The notes beneath the pieces are model-generated. The model was not told the origin of the DNA, searched no databases, and was given only the letters and a program-made list of their open reading frames with translations. A DNA stretch of 64,000 nucleotides from Chitinophagaceae bacterium. GTDB lineage: Bacteria; Bacteroidota; Bacteroidia; Chitinophagales; Chitinophagaceae. The translations under genes were made by a program, and so were the position numbers. Below are positions 1 to 9,179 of the stretch, one piece after another (position 1 is the first letter of the stretch; each line of letters begins with the position of its first letter). The stretch lies in the NCBI GenBank assembly GCA_016719165.1, contig JADKAJ010000001.1, positions 682,001-746,000 of the forward strand, written 5' to 3'.

Positions 1-2
1 GC

Positions 3-1037
3 GATGTGGGTTACCTGATTACCGGCATCAAGAATGCGAAAGAAGTAAAAGTGGGGGATACGATTACCCTGGCGGCCAATCCTACACAGGAGATCATACA
101 GGGCTTTGAAGAAGTGAAGCCAATGGTATTTGCAGGTATTTTCCCGGTGAATACGGATGACTTTGAAGAGTTGCGGGATTGTATGGATAAGTTGCAATTG
201 AATGATGCATCGCTGACCTATGAACTGGAGACATCGCAAGCCCTTGGTTTTGGTTTCCGTTGCGGCTTTCTTGGGTTGTTGCACATGGAGATCATCCAGG
301 AAAGATTAGAGAGAGAATTTAACCAAACGGTGATCACAACCGTTCCCAACGTAAGTTTTATCGCTTATACAACTAAGGGAGAGAAAGTGATCGTTAATAA
401 TCCAACCGAATTCCCTGACCCGGTAAAAACGGATCATATTGATGAGCCCTTTATCAGGGCACAGATCATTAGTAAGCCGGAGTATATCGGAAACATCATG
501 ACGCTTTGTTTGGGTAAGCGGGGCATACTGATGAACCAAAGCTACCTGACAACAACAAGGGTGGAACTGATCTTCGAAATGCCATTGACGGAGATAGTAT
601 TTGACTTTTACGATAAGCTGAAGTCACAAACGAGGGGTTATGCATCGTTTGATTATCATCCGATAGGTTACCGGGAAGCGGATATTGTACGAATGGATAT
701 TTTATTGAACAATGATAAAGTAGATGCATTGAGTGCATTGATTCACCGCAGCCGGGCACAGGAGTTTGGGCGAAAACTCTGTGAGAAGCTGAAAGAATTA
801 TTGCCAAGACAGCAATTCCAGATTGCCATACAGGCGGCCATTGGTGCTAAAGTGGTAGCAAGAGAGAATATCTCTGCGATGCGTAAGGATGTAACCGCCA
901 AATGTTATGGTGGCGATATCAGCCGGAAGCGTAAACTGTTGGAAAAGCAGAAAGAAGGTAAGAAGCGGATGCGCCAGATAGGAAATGTGGAAGTGCCGCA
1001 GGAAGCTTTTTTAGCGGTGTTGAAGCTGGATGATTAA
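3..1037 (+). CDS. lepA: Elongation factor 4 (LepA), C-terminal part
   Basis: The reading frame is open at the left window edge and enters with GDVGYLITGIK, a LepA signature at the end of domain II, so the GTPase domain lies outside the window. About 344 residues are visible: the two EF-G-like alpha/beta domains and the LepA-specific C-terminal RNA-binding domain, recognised by ARENISAMRKDVTAKCYGGD and the following lysine-rich helix. LepA is a ribosomal GTPase that acts on stalled or mistranslocated ribosomes. The gene is convergent with the glycosyltransferase gene on the other strand, and both stop codons lie in one TTAA palindrome. The identification is very secure; only the 5' part is missing. 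Confidence 0.97.
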   Translation, partial: DVGYLITGIKNAKEVKVGDTITLAANPTQEIIQGFEEVKPMVFAGIFPVNTDDFEELRDCMDKLQLNDASLTYELETSQALGFGFRCGFLGLLHMEIIQERLEREFNQTVITTVPNVSFIAYTTKGEKVIVNNPTEFPDPVKTDHIDEPFIRAQIISKPEYIGNIMTLCLGKRGILMNQSYLTTTRVELIFEMPLTEIVFDFYDKLKSQTRGYASFDYHPIGYREADIVRMDILLNNDKVDALSALIHRSRAQEFGRKLCEKLKELLPRQQFQIAIQAAIGAKVVARENISAMRKDVTAKCYGGDISRKRKLLEKQKEGKKRMRQIGNVEVPQEAFLAVLKLDD

Positions 1038-2062
1038 TCCAGCAATTGTTCCGCTATGTTGATCGCTTTGTTTAAGTAATAACCTACAGCCATATTCCGG
1101 CGGATCCCTTTCATATTTTCCTGAAAGTTCCTGTATTCATTTTCGGTTATTCCTTCCAGTCTTTGTTTCAAATCATATAAAGATGAAACCGCGATACCGA
1201 TTTGTTGTTGCTGTACCCACCCTGCCATCGCACTTTCGTTCCATACGATCGGAGGCAAACCAGCCATGATATATAAAGCTAATTTGTGTGGTGTGTTGAT
1301 GCGCAGGTAATCACCAGCATCTAAGCCTGCTTGAATACTAGTTCCGTCCCATACCAAGCCATAGCTTCCATCTTTAGCTATTACTGGTGGCAGCGTCCTC
1401 GGGTCTTTTTTCCCTTTGTAGTGAATATTGGGCGCAGTTGACGCCGGAGGAGACTCTCCATATATATGAAATTCTAAGGATGGAATATTGTGGAGCTGGC
1501 TGATGAAAGACGCTTTTTCAAGGTTGCCCGCAAATATTATCGGGCCCTTTGGTGATGGCTGATCGACGGGCTCTGGGACCCCGAGGTAATCATACATTTT
1601 CAGTTCGATTACATTCTTGTTGGCAGTTTCCCTTTCAATCAGCTCTTTCATCAACCGGTTTTGTGCAATGATTATATTGAATTGTTTCAGTTGCCTGAAT
1701 TCTTTTTTGAGCAATTTTTTATCCTTGTCCCGGATACCTTCAAAGTCGTGAACATAGGCTATCGTTTTTATTCCATTTTTATTTAGTAAAGAAAAAAAAT
1801 AACGATTTACTCTTGAACGGACAGGGAAATGAAAAAATACACAAGCCGGGGTCATCAATTTATTGATTGACATTTTGCGTACTTTTTGATAAGCCAAAAT
1901 GCGGCTCAGCAAATTTGAAGAAGCAGGGAACGTTTCCAATTTCTCATATCCCGATTTTAACAGGACAGTTTCTATGTCTTCCCGCAAAACACCTGCTGTG
2001 TATCTTGCTCCCGGGTAAAGCTCAGTTACGAAGTAGCGTTTTATATCAGTTGCCTTTAACAA
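1034..2062 (-). CDS. Glycosyltransferase, Gtf3/galactofuranosyltransferase-like
   Basis: A 342-residue protein. The C-terminal part carries a nucleotide-sugar-binding pattern seen in WbbI/Gtf3-type glycosyltransferases: GLVWDG, then GDYLRINTPHKLALYIMAGLPPIVW. The N-terminal half has the acceptor-side Rossmann features FFHFPVRSR and YVHDFEGIRD. The start is a TTG inside the last codons of the upstream GT4 gene (17-base overlap), so translation is probably coupled. It is the last gene of the polysaccharide run and its stop overlaps the lepA stop. The sugar donor and acceptor cannot be read from sequence; assembly of a surface glycan is inferred from the neighbours. Confidence 0.8.
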   Translation of the reverse strand: MLKATDIKRYFVTELYPGARYTAGVLREDIETVLLKSGYEKLETFPASSNLLSRILAYQKVRKMSINKLMTPACVFFHFPVRSRVNRYFFSLLNKNGIKTIAYVHDFEGIRDKDKKLLKKEFRQLKQFNIIIAQNRLMKELIERETANKNVIELKMYDYLGVPEPVDQPSPKGPIIFAGNLEKASFISQLHNIPSLEFHIYGESPPASTAPNIHYKGKKDPRTLPPVIAKDGSYGLVWDGTSIQAGLDAGDYLRINTPHKLALYIMAGLPPIVWNESAMAGWVQQQQIGIAVSSLYDLKQRLEGITENEYRNFQENMKGIRRNMAVGYYLNKAINIAEQLLD

Positions 2063-3362
2063 TTGATTTAAATTTTTTGCGAAATGAATAATACCATTTC
2101 CTGCGGGGTGTCAGGTAATTCTGTAGGAACAGAAGTTCTTTTGCCGCAGATGCCTTTAACGGCTGCCGGTTCATTATAATGGTCTTGTAAACATTTATTC
2201 GTTCATCAATTATTTTTACAGGTGAGAAATAATCTATCAACCGTTGTTTTGTGTCTCCTGTTATTCCTTTTATCCAGTTTGTCAGCATCGGTTCATTCGA
2301 AAGGATTGAGGCGAGTGAGTTTGCATCATTAGCCGGGATGATCTTTGTGTTCGGATCGTCTACAAAAAGATAAGCAGCACCGGTTTTTTCTGTAAGGATC
2401 AGCGGTTTTTGCGAATAGGCTGCTTCAAGTGCAAAATAATTGAAAGTTTCCCAGAGAGAGGGTATGATACAAACGCTGGCGTTGCGGATAGCTTTAATTA
2501 CTTCGGTATGTTTTTTTTCCGGTATCCATATAAAATTCTTCTTCCAAATGTCTGCATAGTTTTTAGCCAGGTAAGTGGATACCAAAGTTCCTCCCGGCGC
2601 ACTATAAGTGTCTCCGCCAATCCAATATATATTCCAATCTTTATTTTTTTTGGAGATGATCCGTGTGGCTTCTGCCATGATTGCAGGTCCTTTAGTGAAT
2701 TGCAGACCACTGATAACCAGGTTTGATTTTGAATCATTACTGTTATCCTCAACAACAGCAGATGGTGTTGTCCAGGGTGCCCTCGAAAAATAGACTTGTC
2801 TCCCGGTTAGCGTACAAAGATCTTCAGCATTTAGGGGACTATGAGTGAGAATTCCATCGGCATGCAAATAAGCAAACAATTCCATCTGCTCAATTATAGC
2901 TGAATGATCATCCTTTATTGAACTGTTATATCTCTTTAGCTGGAGAAAAGAAGAATGACCTGCAATCGCAACGGGAGGAAGATCATTGCTAAGGAGCAAC
3001 GCACCAGCGCCACCATAATCAGCAGCTTCAATAATATCAATACTCATTGTTCTATGGTTCTTTAACAGCCACTCTTTCATCGCCATACCCATCGCCAACC
3101 ATCCCGGAGCCCCATAACTACCCGGCCTGAAATACGCTTTGAATTTTTGTAAATAATGTTGGTAGGATGCTTTTAAAATCACAGTAGTAAGATCACCTTG
3201 AGTTCTTGTTTCATTTTCATCAGTAAGTCCGGCTGTTTCATCAAAAGTCAATAAGATCACTTTATGTCCCATTGTCAGAAGATTGGAACATAAGTAGCTA
3301 TTATATGCTGGTATACCGCCGACCTGCTGGCCTATCGAAAAACTGGTAATACAAACCGTCAT
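2046..3362 (-). CDS. Glycosyltransferase family 4 protein
   Basis: A 438-residue GT-B fold protein. The N terminus has the glycine-rich acceptor loop (FSIGQQVGGIPAYNSYLCSNL) and the C-terminal domain has the GT4 donor-site pattern IPSLWETFNYFALEAAYSQKPLILTEKTG, with a glutamate pair of EX7E type. It overlaps the FkbM gene by 4 bases (ATGA) and the following glycosyltransferase by 17, so the three are translationally coupled. A role in building the exported glycan is inferred from position beside wzm/wzt. The transferred sugar is unknown. Confidence 0.88.
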   Translation of the reverse strand: MTVCITSFSIGQQVGGIPAYNSYLCSNLLTMGHKVILLTFDETAGLTDENETRTQGDLTTVILKASYQHYLQKFKAYFRPGSYGAPGWLAMGMAMKEWLLKNHRTMSIDIIEAADYGGAGALLLSNDLPPVAIAGHSSFLQLKRYNSSIKDDHSAIIEQMELFAYLHADGILTHSPLNAEDLCTLTGRQVYFSRAPWTTPSAVVEDNSNDSKSNLVISGLQFTKGPAIMAEATRIISKKNKDWNIYWIGGDTYSAPGGTLVSTYLAKNYADIWKKNFIWIPEKKHTEVIKAIRNASVCIIPSLWETFNYFALEAAYSQKPLILTEKTGAAYLFVDDPNTKIIPANDANSLASILSNEPMLTNWIKGITGDTKQRLIDYFSPVKIIDERINVYKTIIMNRQPLKASAAKELLFLQNYLTPRRKWYYSFRKKFKSIVKGN

Positions 3363-4075
3363 AATTTTATTTTCCTGAGTTGAACTGCACCGATATCCAT
3401 GCCATCATAAAAACAATAGTACCCATTTTTTTTCAGCAATTGTATGGATTCTCTTTTACTAATAGGGTCTAGGTTAATATATTCGAACCTGATGATTAAC
3501 GGCCTGATCTTTGTAAAATCGATCTGTTTGATCACTTCAGCGTCAAAACCTTCTGTATCCGTTTGCAGGTAATCAGGTAAAAGTTCCGGAACATATTCTT
3601 CCAGCATTTTCATTAAAGGGCCTGCACTTGATATTTCCCCTGTAATTAAAGATGATGAGATGCCTGACTTTTTATAATGTTCAGGGTCAAGGGATGCAAT
3701 ACCCGAAGCCCAGTCGGGTAAGTCCTTTAATTTTTCTGGAATGACCTTGTAAATTGTTACTTCATTCTTTGAAGGATGGACAGCCTTTTTTACTAATTTA
3801 ACCCTGGTAAATATGTCAAAATTCGATAGCAGCTTTTCAAATGAATCGGCCACCGGTTCAAAAGCGATTCCCAGGCAATCCCTTTTCTTTAAATAATCGA
3901 ATAGAAAATCGTGGCTGACCCCGTCATTTGCGCCAACTAATATAAACCGGAAAACAGTTCCTTCAGGAAAGTTTTTATTCAGAACAGATTTGATTGTAAA
4001 AACCTTTTCCTTATCCCGGTAAAGTTTCCGTAGTGCAATCTTTGATAGATTTGATATGCGGGATAAAATATTCAT
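3359..4075 (-). CDS. FkbM family methyltransferase
   Basis: A 238-residue SAM-dependent methyltransferase. The glycine-rich SAM motif is FILVGANDGVSHD near residue 45, followed by the acidic ribose contact in GIAFEPVADSFEKL. The late FkbM features DYLQTDTEGFDAEVIKQID and IIRFEY are present. FkbM enzymes O-methylate sugars or polyketides. Between wzt and glycosyltransferases it most likely methylates a glycan residue, possibly as a chain-terminating cap, because Wzt proteins with an extra C-terminal domain often recognise a capped chain end. That link is inference. It overlaps wzt by 4 bases (ATGA). Confidence 0.88.
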   Translation of the reverse strand: MNILSRISNLSKIALRKLYRDKEKVFTIKSVLNKNFPEGTVFRFILVGANDGVSHDFLFDYLKKRDCLGIAFEPVADSFEKLLSNFDIFTRVKLVKKAVHPSKNEVTIYKVIPEKLKDLPDWASGIASLDPEHYKKSGISSSLITGEISSAGPLMKMLEEYVPELLPDYLQTDTEGFDAEVIKQIDFTKIRPLIIRFEYINLDPISKRESIQLLKKNGYYCFYDGMDIGAVQLRKIKL

Positions 4076-5322
4076 GAAGTAAAGTCGATGGCGGGAATAA
4101 CAATTTTATTCCATTCGGGACTCATCGTTTTCCCAGAAGTATAAACATCATTCAGCTCAATAGTAAATTCAAAAGCATCGTACAGGCATTCATATAAATA
4201 AATATTATCTCCCAGGTAAAGGTCGACCCGGTAAGTACCCGGTGCAAAAATGTTCAGGCCGGGGATAACGATGCTGGCCTGCGCTTTTTCTCCTGTTACG
4301 AGGGAAATTTTTTTGCCGATATGTTTATTATTCAGTCCAATAACAGGGTTGTGATCCTGATCCTTGATAACAATGCCAATCTCAGGATCGATCAATGGTT
4401 GGCGTAAAAAGTAGTCCATGTTGATCCTCATAGTGGCACCAGGTATGAATTCCTCGCTGATCGTATCGTTTACATACATGGTCGCTTTCAGCAGTCCTTC
4501 ATTCTTAAGCGTCTTATTGGTATGTTGTGAAAGATCAAATTCTCCATAGCCTATCTTGCTCACAGCACTGAGAAAGGAACGGGTATACGAATTGGCTGCT
4601 TCATCCACCGCACCCTGGAAACTAATTGCACCGTTATCCAGCACAATTGCCCTTGTACAAAGCTGCTTGACGAGCGACATATTGTGGCTCACAAAAACGA
4701 TGGTGCGTCCTTCCTTCTTACTGACATCTTCCATCTTGCCCAAACATTTCTTCTGAAACTCCATATCACCCACTGCCAGTACCTCATCTATCAGTAATAT
4801 TTCTGGTTCAAGATGAGCCGCAACTGAAAACGCCAGTCTGAGCTGCATACCACTGCTGTAATGTTTAAGCGGTGAATCAATAAATTTTTCTACACCACTA
4901 AAATCAATAATGGCATCCAATTGTTTAGTGATCTCTGCTTTTTTTAAGCCAAGTATGGAACCATTCAGGTAAATGTTCTCTCTTCCGGTTAATTCAGGAT
5001 GGAAACCTGTTCCTACTTCCAGTAAACTTCCCACTCTTCCCCTGATGATTGCTTCTCCGGTTGTTGGTGGGGTGATGCGGCTTATTATTTTCAACAAAGT
5101 ACTTTTACCGGCCCCGTTCCGGCCAATTATGCCCACCCTTTCGCCGGGCATTATATCAAGGTTGATATCTTTTAATGCCCAGAATTTGTCAACTTTCTTT
5201 TTACCGGGGCTAAAAGCTCTTTTTATAGATTGAGTAATAATATCCCTCAATGCTACATAAGGTTGTGCATCTGTCAGCTTATATTCTTTGCCCAGGTTTC
5301 GTATTTCAATAGCAGGTTTCAT
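4072..5322 (-). CDS. wzt: Polysaccharide ABC exporter ATP-binding protein (Wzt-like)
   Basis: A 416-residue ATPase that drives export of lipid-linked polysaccharide across the inner membrane. The nucleotide-binding domain has Walker A GRNGAGKST at residues 67-75, the signature SSGMQLRLAF, and Walker B ILLIDEVLAVGD. After about residue 260 comes a beta-rich extension with the layout of the Wzt C-terminal carbohydrate-binding domain (IGIVIKDQDHNPVIGLNN). This extension typifies exporters that sense a modified non-reducing chain end, which fits the FkbM methyltransferase next door. The start codon overlaps the wzm stop by one base (TAATG). Family assignment is firm; substrate is inferred. Confidence 0.95.
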   Translation of the reverse strand: MKPAIEIRNLGKEYKLTDAQPYVALRDIITQSIKRAFSPGKKKVDKFWALKDINLDIMPGERVGIIGRNGAGKSTLLKIISRITPPTTGEAIIRGRVGSLLEVGTGFHPELTGRENIYLNGSILGLKKAEITKQLDAIIDFSGVEKFIDSPLKHYSSGMQLRLAFSVAAHLEPEILLIDEVLAVGDMEFQKKCLGKMEDVSKKEGRTIVFVSHNMSLVKQLCTRAIVLDNGAISFQGAVDEAANSYTRSFLSAVSKIGYGEFDLSQHTNKTLKNEGLLKATMYVNDTISEEFIPGATMRINMDYFLRQPLIDPEIGIVIKDQDHNPVIGLNNKHIGKKISLVTGEKAQASIVIPGLNIFAPGTYRVDLYLGDNIYLYECLYDAFEFTIELNDVYTSGKTMSPEWNKIVIPAIDFTS

Positions 5323-6146
5323 TATGCTAAATCTGCAAAGTATGCTTCTGTTTTTCTGAAATAATATAAACCAACGAAAAAAATGATAACCGTACTGGTA
5401 AGCCCAATTGATATTGTTGTTATATCAATGGTATGTTTTGATAAGGTTGCCCTGAATAATTCAATAGCTGCATTAACGGGGTTGATAGCTAATAAATATT
5501 TCAGCCAGGTTTGTTGCACTGAATAAAGCGGGTAAATAACCTGTGATGAAAAAAATAATACCTGCAGTAAAAAAGGAATGGTGTACCTGAAATCCCGGTA
5601 CTTCACATTTAATGCAGCGAGAAATGTCCCGGTACCGAAACCAGCTATGAGTATAATCAATATACCAGCTGCAAAATAGAATACTGAATACCAGTGCAGG
5701 GGTTGTTTGTAGATAAAACAAAAAATAAAAAAAACAAATAATCCCATTAAAAAATCAAATAGGGCAACCAGTACTGATGAGCCAGGTATGATCAATCTTG
5801 GAAAATAGATTTTCCTGATGATATTGGCATTCTGTATCATGCTTTCTCCGGCATGTGAGACAGAGGAGCTAAAGAGATTCCATAAGATCAGCCCGGATAA
5901 AACAAAAATAGGATAGGCTGTAGTGCCGGTATCGATTTTCCAGGTTTTTGAGAAAAGTAAAGTGAAAAGTGCCATCATGCCCAACGGCTGCAAAAGTGCC
6001 CAAAGAATACCGAGATAGGTTTGTTTGTATTTTACTTTGATATCCCTCCAGGTGAAGAAATAAAACAACTCCCGGTACTGCCAAAGTTCTTTTAAACCAA
6101 GAGAGAAACCTTTAGGTGGCTGAATATGGGTGATGAACTTCTCCAT
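5322..6146 (-). CDS. wzm: Polysaccharide ABC exporter permease (Wzm-like)
   Basis: A 274-residue ABC-2 type inner membrane permease with about six hydrophobic segments and the family's amphipathic N-terminal stretch WRDIKVKYKQTYLGILWALLQPL. It pairs with the ATPase encoded one base downstream to move polyisoprenoid-linked glycan to the periplasm. A TATCTTTA element lies about 10 bases before the start and resembles the Bacteroidota -7 box TAnnTTTG, so an internal promoter is possible. The 53-base gap to the preceding frameshifted gene allows read-through. The assignment to the O-antigen/teichoic acid permease family is secure. Confidence 0.94.
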   Translation of the reverse strand: MEKFITHIQPPKGFSLGLKELWQYRELFYFFTWRDIKVKYKQTYLGILWALLQPLGMMALFTLLFSKTWKIDTGTTAYPIFVLSGLILWNLFSSSVSHAGESMIQNANIIRKIYFPRLIIPGSSVLVALFDFLMGLFVFFIFCFIYKQPLHWYSVFYFAAGILIILIAGFGTGTFLAALNVKYRDFRYTIPFLLQVLFFSSQVIYPLYSVQQTWLKYLLAINPVNAAIELFRATLSKHTIDITTISIGLTSTVIIFFVGLYYFRKTEAYFADLA

Positions 6147-6199
6147 GAGTTGTAAAGATACCCATTGGAGACTGAAACGTAAAGACTTAACCGAACAGT

Positions 6200-7223
6200 T
6201 TAGTTATCGTAATTGAGTGGAATTCTGTTGCCTTCTTTTGCTTTGTTTTTATCCGTTTTTTCCTGCAGTTTTTGTTCGTTCTTATTTCCTTTCGGATCCA
6301 TCAGCGGATCGCCAACCGGCGCCTGTCCGTCTTCCAGTTTTAACGTAAATACTTTGTCAATATGCATCCATTTGCCATTCTCCCACTTATAGCCCTCCTG
6401 GTCACCATCGGGTACATAGGTCCAGGCAAGTTCTGGCTGATCCGATTCAGAAATCAAATGATCCACCAGTATCATTCCAAGTTCTTCAATGTAATTTACC
6501 AGCACCCTGGCACCTTTTTTAAATTCAAGGCCTAACCTGTACTTGGGCGGTTTGGGAACAGAATCTTTTTCAAAAGAGAAAAAAGGACCCCCAAAGACCG
6601 GTTCATTTTTTTCATTAAAACTCAGTACTTCAATCCACTTCATACTGCTTTGTGCACTGTTATTATCAAATCCGAAAAGCGTATAATAGTTTTCCCCTTT
6701 GTATTGTGTTTTGATGATATTATAATAAATAGATCCAATCCAGTTTTGCCTGCTGCGTACAGAATCCTGGGGTTTGTCCGTAAACTCAGATACGTCTCTC
6801 AGGGGTAAAAGTTTCAGCGAACCATCGGTAGTACGGAATTGTATTGCTCCCCTTTTGCCGGGAGTAATAGTCATCGAAATTGATATTCCAGGTGATGATC
6901 CGAAAACTGGTATCAGGAGCATATAATTTAGAAACACCCAGTACTGAATCAAAAGGGTAGTAAAATGAATTTTTAACCTGCAGGGCTCTTACCAATACTT
7001 TAGTAAATGCACTGTCAGCAATCATCCTGTCTTCCGGAAGGCTGTCAGTGTTCAGGTATTCTGAATATTCACTCAGTGTGTCTTCTTTTGCCCTGAGCTT
7101 TTTCAGATCGGCCTGGGTAATTTTTTGTGACAGGGCAACCTGCGAAAAGGATAGCAGCCAAAGAAGAAGGAAAGCTATTTGAATCAGTAATTTCTTTACC
7201 AGGATGGTTTTTGTCATAGTCAT
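6200..7223 (-). pseudogene. Exported protein of unknown function, split by a +1 frameshift
   Basis: Two overlapping frames read as one Bacteroidota hypothetical protein. The first (from 7223) has a signal peptide ending near ALSQ and runs to YYSRQKG. The sense then continues in the next frame with GAIQFRTTDGSLKLLPL, to the stop at 6200. The join lies at 6849-6856, a C4T4 stretch on the plus strand (AAAAGGGG in the gene). The span is 1024 bases, 341 codons plus one base, as expected for a single inserted base. After repair it would be a ~340-residue periplasmic or outer-surface protein ending in a charged, lysine-rich tail. Function is unknown. It sits between the heptose genes and wzm. The shift may be a real mutation or an assembly error. 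Confidence 0.8.
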
Positions 7224-7286
7224 GCTAAGTTACAGCTTAATACAGATGCCGATAACGCTAAAAGGGTTGTAAAATTTTGTGAAGAC

Positions 7287-8531
7287 TTATAAAGCTTTGG
7301 CAAAATCAGGGAGGGAATCAAACCGCAGGTCAATATCAGGGTGGGGGAAAGGAACATCGGGATTGGTAGTGGCCAGAAAAACAGAATAAATGCCGGCATT
7401 TTTGCCAAATAGCATATCGCTGGGTTTATTACCAATTATAAGAGACCTTGAAAGGTCAACTGAATCAAAATAATTTTTAGCATGGAAAGCCATACCGGGA
7501 TTTGGCTTCCTGTCGGGGTGTTTATTATCGGTGCTGGTACAGTAGTATATTTTATCTATTCTTCCCCCGGCAGTTTCTATCGCCTCCTGCATATTTTGGT
7601 GAATCGTTCTCAGTTCTTGTTCTGTCATCAATTGTTTACCTACTCCCCGCTGGTTACTCACGATGATGATTTTTCCAAATTTGTCTGCCAGTTTTTGAAA
7701 TGCTTTTTCAACACCCTCATAAAACCGGAATTCACCCCAATTGAGAATATAATCTTCTTTCTTTTCATGATTGATCACACCATCCCGGTCAATAAATAGC
7801 GTCCAGCTTTTATCAACAGTTGACAAGTCAAGCGGGGGGCGACTGAGCTCTGATTGTGCACGGTTGTAATCTTCCGGTATGCCGATATCAATAAAATAAG
7901 CATCCTGGATTAATCCATAAATGCGCCGTACCGGATAAAATTTTTCCAGGTAATGTTTTTCAAACGAAAACTTAGCCGGAAATTCTTCATCCAGGAATTT
8001 GTCCTTATTCAGCAGGTAAACACCCCCGTTTATATTACCCGACTCATAAAACTGTTTTTCTTTAAAGCTATTTACCAATTGTTCCTCATCGAGTTCTACA
8101 ACACCATAGCGGTCGAACCTGGTCATCGGTTTCAGTAACAGGGTACATTCTGCGTTATTATGATTATGGAACATCGCTGCTTTATGCAGATCAACTTTAA
8201 ACAGGGTGTCCCCATTTGTAACAACAATATTCTTTTCAGCTGCTTTTGTACAGGCCAATAGTATTGCTCCGCCTGTTCCCAGGGGTTGGTCCTCAATAAC
8301 ACATTGGTAGCTGAGTGTTGGAAATTGAGTTGATAAATAATCTTCGATCAGCTCATGTTTGTAACCCAATGAGAAGATAAATTTTTCTACTCCCTGGCTT
8401 CTCAGGTAATTGATAACATGAAAAAGGAATGGTCGTCCGGCAACAGGTGCCATGCATTTCGGAAGATCAGGTACAGATTCCCTTAATCTTGTTCCTAAGC
8501 CACCAGCTAATATTATTGCCTCTTTGATCAT
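7287..8531 (-). CDS. Bifunctional heptose-1-phosphate nucleotidyltransferase / heptose-bisphosphate phosphatase (HddC-GmhB fusion)
   Basis: The start is set at the ATG giving MIKEAIILAGGLGTRL (414 residues); a longer frame exists but would run back into gmhA. Residues 1-235 are a sugar-phosphate nucleotidyltransferase (GGLGTRLRE, PKCMAPVAGRPF, NGDTLF). Residues from about 255 are a HAD phosphatase with FIDRDGVIN, SNQRGVGK and RKPNPGM, matching GmhB. The GmhB zinc loop is reduced to one cysteine, and HAD motif IV reads GNKPSD instead of GD. With gmhA and hddA beside it, the fusion should dephosphorylate the heptose 1,7-bisphosphate and then form GDP-heptose. GDP rather than ADP is inferred from the presence of the HddA-type kinase. 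Confidence 0.85.
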   Translation of the reverse strand: MIKEAIILAGGLGTRLRESVPDLPKCMAPVAGRPFLFHVINYLRSQGVEKFIFSLGYKHELIEDYLSTQFPTLSYQCVIEDQPLGTGGAILLACTKAAEKNIVVTNGDTLFKVDLHKAAMFHNHNNAECTLLLKPMTRFDRYGVVELDEEQLVNSFKEKQFYESGNINGGVYLLNKDKFLDEEFPAKFSFEKHYLEKFYPVRRIYGLIQDAYFIDIGIPEDYNRAQSELSRPPLDLSTVDKSWTLFIDRDGVINHEKKEDYILNWGEFRFYEGVEKAFQKLADKFGKIIIVSNQRGVGKQLMTEQELRTIHQNMQEAIETAGGRIDKIYYCTSTDNKHPDRKPNPGMAFHAKNYFDSVDLSRSLIIGNKPSDMLFGKNAGIYSVFLATTNPDVPFPHPDIDLRFDSLPDFAKAL

Positions 8532-8565
8532 GCAGAATTTTATAAGTCTCTCTTTTAGGGAAGAT

Positions 8566-9144
8566 TTAGAGGGGTGCAAAGTATTTTTCTTCGACCAGCT
8601 GACAAATGATATGCCCGATAGTAATATGACTTTCCTGAATTCTTGGTGTATCAGCGGATGGGACATTTATCAGATAATCGCTGATGGCTTTCATCTGTCC
8701 GCCGGTAATACCGGTGAATGCGACAGTTATGATCCCTTTATCCTTTGCTACTTCAAATGCTTTGATGATGTTACCGGAATTCCCTGACGTAGAAAGCCCG
8801 ATCAATACATCACCCGTTTCACCAATACCGTCTATCATTCGTGAATATACCACATCATACCCATAGTCATTAGCAACAGCCGTTAAATACGAAGTGTTAC
8901 AATGCAACGCTTCAGCAGGCAACGCTTTTCTGTCAGTATAAAAACGCCCCGAAAATTCTGCGGCGAGGTGCTGGGCATCAGCAGCACTTCCCCCGTTACC
9001 GCAGAAATACACCCGGTTCCCATTTTTGAATGCATTGGTAACTACCTCAACTACTTTTTCAATCGTTGCAATGAGCTCATTATTCTGCAGTATTTGCTGC
9101 TTTGTTTTTACTGACGCTTCGATTATGCTTTTAATCTTTTCCAT
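8566..9144 (-). CDS. gmhA: Sedoheptulose-7-phosphate isomerase (phosphoheptose isomerase)
   Basis: A 192-residue SIS-domain protein, the usual GmhA length. CGNGGSAADAQHLAAEFSGR binds the phosphosugar, and GLSTSGNSGNI is the second SIS phosphate loop. A late helix carries the conserved HITIGHIICQLVE. It converts sedoheptulose 7-phosphate to D-glycero-D-manno-heptose 7-phosphate, the first committed step of nucleotide-heptose synthesis, in the cytoplasm. It lies 35 bases after hddA and 34 before the hddC-gmhB fusion, so the pathway is contiguous. Confidence 0.94.
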   Translation of the reverse strand: MEKIKSIIEASVKTKQQILQNNELIATIEKVVEVVTNAFKNGNRVYFCGNGGSAADAQHLAAEFSGRFYTDRKALPAEALHCNTSYLTAVANDYGYDVVYSRMIDGIGETGDVLIGLSTSGNSGNIIKAFEVAKDKGIITVAFTGITGGQMKAISDYLINVPSADTPRIQESHITIGHIICQLVEEKYFAPL

Positions 9145-9179
9145 AATTCCTAATTAACGAATTTACCAATACCGGCCAG

